A DNA stretch of 64,000 nt, taken from assembly GCF_051200875.1 (NCBI RefSeq), contig NZ_CP195191.1, positions 3,038,001 to 3,102,000 of the forward strand, written 5' to 3'. Positions 57,072-64,000 of this stretch are shown in pieces. The notes under the pieces were generated by a model. The model made no database searches and was not told where the DNA came from. It worked only from the letters and a program-made list of their open reading frames with translations. The DNA comes from Pseudotabrizicola sp051200875. Its GTDB lineage: Bacteria; Pseudomonadota; Alphaproteobacteria; Rhodobacterales; Rhodobacteraceae. A program made the translations under genes and the position numbers. Numbering within the stretch: position 1 is the first letter of the stretch; each line of letters begins with the position of its first letter.

Positions 57072-60000
57072 TCCAAAATCGTCACATTCCCCGTTTCACT
57101 TCTGGCGCGGAACATGGGGCGATACATGTCTTCGACAGAAGCGGCGGGATGGTGGAACTTGCCTAGGGAAACTGCGCGAACAATGTAGCCGAGACGGAAT
57201 GCGTTGCCGTTGTCGCGGTCGATGGCGGTCAGGAAGCGTTCTTGCCGGAATTCGCTATGAGCCACTTCGGACTCGAGCCCCAACCATTCTAGATTGGCAA
57301 GATTGCCCCCAGAGATGAGATTTGGATTGTCGATCTCAAATCCGGCGGGAAGCGGGTCATTGACCATCAACCGCGCCTCTCCAGAGGCAAATGGCGTGAC
57401 TTCCAGAACAGTGACCAAGCGATCGCCAACGGACAGGCCGTCAAGAGAGGCCACCTCGCCGTCAAGCGTGTAATAGGTCCGCGTGATCGCGTAGCCATTT
57501 CCGCCGGCAATTTCTGGCTGCGAAGGAACGCCATAGGTTGTCAGCGTCAGTTGCGTGTCGGCGCCAGTATTCGTGATTGCGACGGGTGCAGTAGAATTGT
57601 CCAGCACGTGCACAAGTGGGCCCGATACGGGCTGACCGTCAATCAAAATGCCATCGGTTCCAGGTTTGTCGATCAAGGCATTTGTGGCCATCAGCGCCCA
57701 AGTCGCTTCTTGCGTGGAAAGGCCGTCGACCTCTCCGGAAATGCGACCGATCAGGGTTTCTCGGTTCACGACCTGCGTTCCTGACTCAATGGCCAGCGTC
57801 AGAAGAGCAGCCGAGTCACGGTAATGGGTTCCGTAATCTGCCCGCCAAAGCTGCTCGGTTTCTGTTTGCATCAAGGCATCCATCCGTGCGGCGGCCCTGC
57901 GGAACATTGCGTCAGCGCGAGATTGGTCGCCATAGCTGGCCAAAGCCGCACCCAGTTGTGCCTGTGCCAAGGCGGTGCGGAAATCGTCCCCTTTTACGTC
58001 GGCATAGTAGCGCAAGTCGCCAATCGCAGCGGCCCCTTCGCGGGCCAGAACCATAAGGGCGTAGGCCAAGGCTTGACCGCCGCCATTCGCGCTTTCATCA
58101 AACTCAGGCGCATAGTTCACTTGGTTACGTAGGTTGTCTAGCGCCTGACGGAAGGCGAGGTCAGGAACGGCATACCCTTGGGCGCGCGCGCGCGACAGGA
58201 AGTCGGTGACATAGGCATCCAGCCAAAGGTCGCCATTTTCAGGGCCCCAAAGGCCAAAGCCACCTTCGGCGCCTTGGTTGGTCAGGATTTCTGCCACTGC
58301 CTGTTCAATGCGAAGCGCAATGTTGTCTGCGCCCGGCAGATCCATCGCTTGGGCGACCTCATCGAAATAAAGAAGCGGCAGGGCTTTCGAAGTTATCTGT
58401 TCGGTACAGCCGTAGGGGTAGCGATCCAAAGATGCCAAAAGTCCCGGCGCATTGATCCGCGCAAGGGGACCGATGGCAATGGTGGCTTTCGCGGTCCCCG
58501 GCAAGAGGTCGGCGAAGGCGTTCTGGTCGAAGGTGAGTGTCTGCCCCTTCGCCAAGGTCATCCTGTTGGTCCGCGCGACTTCTGGGTCATTTGACTGAAC
58601 AGGCAGCATCAAGGTCTTTTGCAAGACCTTTCCATCCGGTGTGGTCAGAGACACGTTGATCTTGTGAAGTCCCGCAGACTTGGCGGTGATAGGGACAGCG
58701 TAGACTGCTTTCGCCTGATCCCCCAATTCAAAGCCCGAAGGCATTTGGCCCAGCGTGGCTCCTTCGGCGGAGACGTCCAGTTCCATTCTGCCAGACGGAC
58801 CAGTGGCATGAACGATTTCCAGCAACAGGCGGCTTTGGTCACCGGGCGACATGAACCGCGGTAGGCTTGCCGTGACGACAACGGGATCGCGGACCAAGAC
58901 ATCGGCACTCGCCTGTCCGACGCCAGTTTTGGACCAGACCACCGCCATGACTTTGACAGAGCCGTTGAACGAGGGAAGGTCAAAGGATGTGCGGGCATAT
59001 CCGTCGCTGCCTACCGTTACCGGGCCGGTGAAATAAGCGACCAGTTCTTCTGTCGGCGGTGGTGCCTGCAATTTGGCCTGAGCGCCTGCATCGCCACCTG
59101 ACCTGACCTGACCTTCGGCACCGTTCATTCCGTCGATCAGGCGACCATAAATGTCGCGGATCCCGACGCCTAATTTGCGCTGACCAAAGTAGTGCCCAGA
59201 AGGATCCGGGGGCGTGAATGCTGTCAGGTTCAGGATACCCTGATCCACTGCTGCGATTGTGGCATAGACGGTTTCCCCTGTAACCGCTCCCTCTACCTTT
59301 ACAGCAATATCAAGCGGGCCTCGCGGGGCTGCTTCTGAAGCCACCATTACATTGGCGGAAAGTTTGTGTGTCCCCGGATCAATCGACGCATGAGCCAATC
59401 CAAGCGCACGAGACGGATTGCGCCCCGAAGCGATATCCATCGGGCGCAGAACGCTTGCAGTCACATAAACCCCGGCACCCCATTCATCTGTCACCGAAAG
59501 GGGGATGACATTTTCACCTTCCTGTACCTCGACCGCTTGCATCGCAATCAGTCGATTGGACAAAACAGTTACAAGGGCTGTTCCAGCGCTTTTCGGGACG
59601 ATCCGAAGATTTGCAGTTTCGCCGGGTTTATAGGCTGCGGCATCAAGCGACAGCTCCAATGTGTCGGGTGTAGATGTCACATCTGCCGGCGCGTACCAAC
59701 CGGCGTAGAAGGTCGTCGACGTCACCGCATAGGTGCCGTCAGAGCGTTCCACGCGAAGTTCATATTCGCCCCAGGTCACCGGCGCTGCGATTTCCAAAGG
59801 TTGGCCACCTAAAACGGCCTCACCTTCGGCGGTGATGCTACGCGAAGTCACAGGTTCCCAGTTCCAATTTCCGTAGGACTGGTACCACTGGTATTCCGTT
59901 TCGATGCGGCTGAGCACCCATTTGACAGGCATGGCTTCTGAATTGCCGTTTTCGCCGACCGAGATGAGGTTGAAGCGTGCCTCAGTGCCTTCGGCGACAA

Positions 60001-62512
60001 CGTCGTCGAAAAGCGGCTTAATACCGATCATTGCAGAAGTTGGCACCAGTGACTTGGTAACCTGGCGCTCAACGGGACGGCCCGAGCCCTCGGCAACGCG
60101 GACAGTGAAGCGAGCTTCCAGAGGGTGCATCGGGTCATCGACTTGTGGTAGGATCGGAAAGAGCGTGGCCACGCCCGCTGAATCCGTGACATCGCCACCA
60201 AAGCTTTCCAGCCGCGCATCAAAGGGTTCATCATGCGGACCGAAGAAATAGCCTTCGTAACCGTCAATGGATTGTGCGGCCCGCAGAAGGACTTCGCCTT
60301 CAATTTGCAGATCAGCCCCCGGAGCACCAAAGAGATAACGCGCCTCGACCGAGAGTTCCGGCGCTGCTTGCAGATTTAACGGCTGGTCCCCCAGCGACAA
60401 TGTGAAGTCGATACGCTCTGGCAAGAAGTCTTCGACCAAGAAAGTGCGCGAGGTCAGTGGCGCAGCTTCCAGATCTGCCAGAACCTCCAATCTCCAGACG
60501 CCACGCGGGGCTGATCCAGAGATCGGAAGTTGGAAGACATGCCCGCCGGCCCCGGCATCATCTGCCAGAATGCGCGAGTATTCGACGCCATCGGGGCGTT
60601 TCAATACCGCTGTCAACGGTAATCCGACGACGGCTTCGGCTCGGCTGTCACGGCTAAGTGCGGTCACATAAACTGTTTCACCTGCCCGGTACGCGCCTCG
60701 ATCGGTGGTTAGGAAGACATCGACAGGCGGGGCCGGTTCACGACCTTCGACGCCGCGATCTGAAAGATCGAACTCAGGGTCCGTGAGGGAAAGAAATGCG
60801 ATGTCCGATTCACCGTCTTTCGCAACGATCAAAGCCGGGGCTTGCCCGCCTGTTCCGCGCGTCAGACTTGCATCGAAACGGGCATATCCCTGCTCGTCTG
60901 TGGTTGTGGTTCCAAGGATTTCATTCGAAGTGGAAAGCAGTTCGACTGTCACACCAGACTTTGCAGCCGCGCTGCCCAAGCCACGCACAAACACATGAAG
61001 GCCATCGACGCCGGAAAGCGAGGTCAATCCAAGATCAGAGACGACGAACCACTGCCAGCCCGGGGCCACGTCATAAGGGTCTTCTCCGGGAACGGCAGCT
61101 TTCATGGCGTAGACACCTGCCGGGCGCCCGGCCAAGGCATCTGACAAGGGAAGCCGGGTCGTAACATCCTTGTTCACATCCAAGCCGACGGTGGCCTGTC
61201 CAGACCAGACTTCGGACCCGACTTCCCCGCTGAAATTGCCTTCCTGCCAATCGGCCATCGGTTGGCTGAAATAGCCGTTTTGAAAGGCGCGTAGCAAATT
61301 TCGGTCGGTCACACGATACAGGGTCAGATCAAGCTTTTCTGTGTTTGTCGTCACCACGGGAAGCGCAGCGGAATCGCCCTTGGGCAGCACATAAGACCGA
61401 CCAGGGAACCGAACCATCGCCGCGCGGTCGCGAATATAGGATGTCAGCGCGACAGATTTTGCCAAAGTCTGCCCATCGGCCGCGGGAAGGCCTTCGCGGA
61501 AAGTAACGGTGTAGCGAGCCCCGTGAACCAGTCCTTCGACGCAAAGGTTTCTCCAGCCATCAGAAGTGACGGTCAGCCCGGGTTCGGGAAGCTGGACGAA
61601 AGTTTCGTAGTCGACGCCGGACTTGATCAGGTCTTCTGAAAAGGTGGCACAGATGCGCGGCCGGATACTGTCAGACTGGACCTGCTCCTCGACGATCCGA
61701 AAGCCGTATTTTCCGATGGCAGTATCAAGAAGGGCTTCGGTGTCGTCCCGGAATTGCAGCGTCTGTGCCAGCCGTAAAGCTTGGACAGTATCTCGGCCGC
61801 GGCTGATTTTTTCTAGCCCCTCACCCATTGTGACAAGGATAGTATGGCGCAGAGCTTTGTTGTCGGTTCTGAGATAGGCATTAATCGCGGCTTTGACTGA
61901 CTGCTGCAGGTGGGCGCGAGCATTTCCCGGTTCTGCCGTTGCGGATGCAACGAGCAGCCGAGCGTATTCTGCCCAGTCTGACCCCGCATCGGTCAGATTG
62001 GTTGCGGCACCCATAAAGCGCATGGCTTGAATGGTATTTCCTGCGCGTTCCGCTTCGGCTGCGGCCGTCAGGTGGTCTTGCGCAGTAAAACCGTTTGAGG
62101 TGTGGGTCCGGCCAAGTTTTTGCGCCATATCGCGGGCGTCATCTATTTCGTAGTTCGAAATGAATTTCAGATCTGAACGGCCCGCTTTGGCCAAAGCTTC
62201 TGCTCCTGGCGCAGCAGCAATCACATAGGCAGAGACGGCATTCGGGTAAGGGCTGGACTCACCGGGGTCTTGCTTTGGAAAACAGCTATTATTCCGTGTG
62301 TTGAAGGTAAACGCCGTGCAGCGACTATTGGTCAGACATGCCTTTTCACAGGCGTCTAGCGTCGTATCAAAGAGCTGCGCCACATCCCCGCCTGGCAGAT
62401 CTACACCCGGGACAACGTTTATGCGCTTTGGAGGAATGATCGGCGCGTCCTGGGCCACAGCGGTGCCGGTGAGAAAAATGCCAATCAAACTGGCTTGCAG
62501 AAAACGGCGCAT
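57068..62512 (-). CDS. Alpha-2-macroglobulin family protein with N-terminal PAN/Apple domain
   Basis: 1814-residue secreted protease trap. Signal peptide RRFLQASLIGIFLTGTAVAQ; no lipobox, so probably soluble or anchored in another way. Residues about 45-85 carry a Cys-rich PAN/Apple-type module (LDACEKACLTNSRCTAFTFN). Macroglobulin domains follow. The bacterial A2M stretch DVRGVFHT-like region is replaced by QASADVLVRDPVVVTASLPR, and the thioester motif is intact as YPYGCTEQ (Cys1369). It overlaps pbpC by four bases (ATGA), matching the PBP1C-A2M pair known in proteobacteria. The start is ATG 62512, with GGAGG 7 bases ahead. Confidence 0.93.
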   Translation of the reverse strand: MRRFLQASLIGIFLTGTAVAQDAPIIPPKRINVVPGVDLPGGDVAQLFDTTLDACEKACLTNSRCTAFTFNTRNNSCFPKQDPGESSPYPNAVSAYVIAAAPGAEALAKAGRSDLKFISNYEIDDARDMAQKLGRTHTSNGFTAQDHLTAAAEAERAGNTIQAMRFMGAATNLTDAGSDWAEYARLLVASATAEPGNARAHLQQSVKAAINAYLRTDNKALRHTILVTMGEGLEKISRGRDTVQALRLAQTLQFRDDTEALLDTAIGKYGFRIVEEQVQSDSIRPRICATFSEDLIKSGVDYETFVQLPEPGLTVTSDGWRNLCVEGLVHGARYTVTFREGLPAADGQTLAKSVALTSYIRDRAAMVRFPGRSYVLPKGDSAALPVVTTNTEKLDLTLYRVTDRNLLRAFQNGYFSQPMADWQEGNFSGEVGSEVWSGQATVGLDVNKDVTTRLPLSDALAGRPAGVYAMKAAVPGEDPYDVAPGWQWFVVSDLGLTSLSGVDGLHVFVRGLGSAAAKSGVTVELLSTSNEILGTTTTDEQGYARFDASLTRGTGGQAPALIVAKDGESDIAFLSLTDPEFDLSDRGVEGREPAPPVDVFLTTDRGAYRAGETVYVTALSRDSRAEAVVGLPLTAVLKRPDGVEYSRILADDAGAGGHVFQLPISGSAPRGVWRLEVLADLEAAPLTSRTFLVEDFLPERIDFTLSLGDQPLNLQAAPELSVEARYLFGAPGADLQIEGEVLLRAAQSIDGYEGYFFGPHDEPFDARLESFGGDVTDSAGVATLFPILPQVDDPMHPLEARFTVRVAEGSGRPVERQVTKSLVPTSAMIGIKPLFDDVVAEGTEARFNLISVGENGNSEAMPVKWVLSRIETEYQWYQSYGNWNWEPVTSRSITAEGEAVLGGQPLEIAAPVTWGEYELRVERSDGTYAVTSTTFYAGWYAPADVTSTPDTLELSLDAAAYKPGETANLRIVPKSAGTALVTVLSNRLIAMQAVEVQEGENVIPLSVTDEWGAGVYVTASVLRPMDIASGRNPSRALGLAHASIDPGTHKLSANVMVASEAAPRGPLDIAVKVEGAVTGETVYATIAAVDQGILNLTAFTPPDPSGHYFGQRKLGVGIRDIYGRLIDGMNGAEGQVRSGGDAGAQAKLQAPPPTEELVAYFTGPVTVGSDGYARTSFDLPSFNGSVKVMAVVWSKTGVGQASADVLVRDPVVVTASLPRFMSPGDQSRLLLEIVHATGPSGRMELDVSAEGATLGQMPSGFELGDQAKAVYAVPITAKSAGLHKINVSLTTPDGKVLQKTLMLPVQSNDPEVARTNRMTLAKGQTLTFDQNAFADLLPGTAKATIAIGPLARINAPGLLASLDRYPYGCTEQITSKALPLLYFDEVAQAMDLPGADNIALRIEQAVAEILTNQGAEGGFGLWGPENGDLWLDAYVTDFLSRARAQGYAVPDLAFRQALDNLRNQVNYAPEFDESANGGGQALAYALMVLAREGAAAIGDLRYYADVKGDDFRTALAQAQLGAALASYGDQSRADAMFRRAAARMDALMQTETEQLWRADYGTHYRDSAALLTLAIESGTQVVNRETLIGRISGEVDGLSTQEATWALMATNALIDKPGTDGILIDGQPVSGPLVHVLDNSTAPVAITNTGADTQLTLTTYGVPSQPEIAGGNGYAITRTYYTLDGEVASLDGLSVGDRLVTVLEVTPFASGEARLMVNDPLPAGFEIDNPNLISGGNLANLEWLGLESEVAHSEFRQERFLTAIDRDNGNAFRLGYIVRAVSLGKFHHPAASVEDMYRPMFRARSETGNVTILE

Positions 62513-62680
62513 CCCAAATCCTCCGGTCGTGAATGGCTTATGGTGGCACGGCCTTTGAGAGTCGCGCAAGCATTCCCAAGGTCAGGAATTCCTTTGTCAT
62601 GTTAAGGTTGGATTCATTTTGTTTCTCATATGTTCCCATTTGAGCGCCACTCAGACGACCGTGCGTAGGGAATGCGGAAC

Positions 62681-64000
62681 ATGGAGTTGACCGAAAGACT
62701 GGCGAGAGAAAGGCGCGCTCGTTTGGCGGCAGAAAGGCTGCTTGAACATAAGCAACGTGAGCTTTTCGCGGCGAATGAAAAACTGGCCCTCCATGCCCGG
62801 GGGCTATCCGTTCAGGTCGTTGAGCAGCGGAGTGCTGCCCGAACCGCGCGGAACGAAGCAGATGAATTGAAAGGCCAGAACGCCCGTTTCGTTGGTGAGT
62901 TGGAGCGCGCCCACACCGCCGCAGTCATGGCAGAGCGGCGCCTATGGGATTCGATTGACACCATTCGTGATGGCTTTGCGGTGTTCGACTCTCGGCAGAA
63001 TCTGGCTGCAGCCAACCGCGCCTACCTTCGCGTCTTTGACGGGATGAATGTTGGAATTGGGATACCCTATGTCGAAATCCTCAAGCTCTGCGCGTCCTCC
63101 GGTTTGGTTCGCCTTGGAGCCGAGGAGCCTGACCACTGGGTCGAGCGAATGCTGCGACGCTGGGACAATGATCCGATACCGGCTGAGGTTATTCAGTTCA
63201 GCAACGGCAATTATACGCGTCTCGTCGATCGCAGGGCGCGCGACGGCGACATGGTCACTCTCGCTTTGAATATTACCGAGCAAATGCGCATCTGGGCCGC
63301 ACTAGAGGCAATCCCGGATGGGTTTGTGCTTTTCGACAGGGAGGATAAGCTTTTGATCTGCAACCAACGTTACCGTGACATTCATCCTGAAAGTTCGGAC
63401 ATCCTTCAGCCCGGGGTGACCTTTGAAGAAATCCTTCGCCATGGACTGATCCGCGGAAAATACGCGGATGCAGTCGGTCGCGAAGATGAATGGCTTGAAG
63501 AACGGATGGCAGCGCATCGCGCTCCGTCGTCTATCAGCGAACAAAGAATGGGGGATGGTCGGTGGCTTCGGGTTCTTGAACAGCCGACGCCGGATGGTGG
63601 TCGGGTGGGACTGCGTGTTGATATTTCAGGCTTAAAACAGCAGCAGGCAGAACTGGAGGCCGCCCGGCTTCAGGCGGAAGCGGCAAACCGCGCGAAATCC
63701 GCCTTTCTTGCGAACATGTCTCACGAAATTCGAACCCCAATGAATGGGGTTGTCGGTATGGCCGAATTGCTTTGCGATACGGCTTTGACCGAAGAACAGC
63801 GTCTCTTTGCTGAGACGATCAAGTCGTCGGGTGAGGCGTTGTTGGTCATCATCAACGACATTCTCGACTATTCGAAGATCGAGGCGGAGCGGCTGACGCT
63901 GCATCCAGAGCCATTCGATCTTGAGCGCATGATCCATGAAGTGACCATGCTTTTGCAGCCAAGGGCCCGGGCCAAGGGCATAGATCTTTTGATCGACTAT
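62681..64000 (+). CDS. PAS-domain sensor histidine kinase (3' end outside window)
   Basis: 440 residues are visible and the frame is open to the window edge. An N-terminal coiled coil (residues 1-85, rich in Arg, Ala and Glu) is followed by two PAS-7-like modules (IRDGFAVFDSRQNLAAANRAY and IPDGFVLFDREDKLLICNQRY), a linker helix and the HisKA domain with phosphorylation His348 in FLANMSHEIRTPMNG. The ATPase domain, and probably receiver domains, lie beyond the edge. No membrane helix is seen, so a soluble sensor is likely. ATG 62681 is used (AGGGA 9 bases ahead); ATG 62672 is in frame too. It is divergent from the macroglobulin gene across 168 bases in which I see nothing else. Confidence 0.88.
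   Translation, partial: MELTERLARERRARLAAERLLEHKQRELFAANEKLALHARGLSVQVVEQRSAARTARNEADELKGQNARFVGELERAHTAAVMAERRLWDSIDTIRDGFAVFDSRQNLAAANRAYLRVFDGMNVGIGIPYVEILKLCASSGLVRLGAEEPDHWVERMLRRWDNDPIPAEVIQFSNGNYTRLVDRRARDGDMVTLALNITEQMRIWAALEAIPDGFVLFDREDKLLICNQRYRDIHPESSDILQPGVTFEEILRHGLIRGKYADAVGREDEWLEERMAAHRAPSSISEQRMGDGRWLRVLEQPTPDGGRVGLRVDISGLKQQQAELEAARLQAEAANRAKSAFLANMSHEIRTPMNGVVGMAELLCDTALTEEQRLFAETIKSSGEALLVIINDILDYSKIEAERLTLHPEPFDLERMIHEVTMLLQPRARAKGIDLLIDY

Overview
The window reads as chromosome of a GC-rich alphaproteobacterium, most likely family Rhodobacteraceae (Rhodobacter, Gemmobacter or Tabrizicola type). The reasons are gene content and order: argH, a 40-residue lipoprotein, lysA and a TIGR02302/DUF4175 protein in a row; a Rhodobacterales-style flagellar cluster; a structured leader in front of serC-serA; and two copies of an intergenic repeat starting AAATATCCCGGGGG. 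There is no transposase, integrase, CRISPR array or rRNA. One tRNA (Glu, UUC) is present. This assignment is inference from sequence features, not from a database search.

Layout. (1) 1-5.3 kb: tail of a carbon monoxide oxidation operon, coxL (form I, cut by the window edge)-coxD-coxE-coxF-coxG, closed by a hairpin. (2) 5.3-8.5 kb: a DUF4202 protein and a P-type cation ATPase on the minus strand. (3) 8.7-13.1 kb: an aromatic meta-cleavage island. A DUF1932 dehydrogenase is divergent from PIG-L hydratase (GalB-like), a type I (VOC) extradiol dioxygenase, an RraA-type CHA aldolase and a PrpF-type tautomerase. (4) 13.2-14.2 kb: tRNA-Glu and a lytic transglycosylase. (5) 14.3-22.1 kb: flagellar genes in two divergent operons (fliL, a coiled-coil membrane protein, motE-like, motA, a large secreted protein on minus; fliF, fliH, fliN, fliP on plus) with a CtrA-like box between. 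(6) 22.1-29.2 kb: a TlpA-like thioredoxin divergent from argH, a small lipoprotein, a quinone reductase, lysA and the low-complexity TIGR02302 protein.

(7) 29.3-40.7 kb: a galactoside utilisation locus. An IclR regulator and ABC ATPase are divergent from a solute-binding protein, two permeases, alpha-galactosidase (GH36), KDGal kinase, KDPGal aldolase, an SMP-30 lactonase and beta-galactosidase (GH42). The enzymes are joined by consecutive 4-nt overlaps. Together they would import alpha- and beta-galactosides, release galactose and feed it through an oxidative De Ley-Doudoroff route; galactose dehydrogenase and galactonate dehydratase are not in the window. (8) 40.7-49.6 kb: repeat, orphan Imm26-like protein, GH13 glucosidase, zapE, a TauE/SafE permease, a GNAT protein, serB, and serC-serA behind a structured leader.

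(9) 49.6-50.6 kb: the most unusual stretch. It is dense in hairpins, with a tiny arginine-rich reading frame on minus, a probable small RNA on plus, and an AT-richer orphan gene with a HARE-HTH-like domain. (10) 50.8-54.9 kb: DMSP-lyase-family cupin, metallophosphatase, small membrane protein, MFS transporter, thiolase. (11) 55.0-62.5 kb: penicillin-binding protein 1C and a giant alpha-2-macroglobulin, overlapping by 4 nt. (12) 62.7 kb to the edge: a PAS-type sensor histidine kinase, truncated.

The best candidates for something not yet described are the RNA/small-protein locus at 49.6-49.9 kb, the serC leader (possibly a known but poorly understood motif), and the ring-cleavage island that pairs a VOC dioxygenase with a 4-oxalomesaconate lower pathway.
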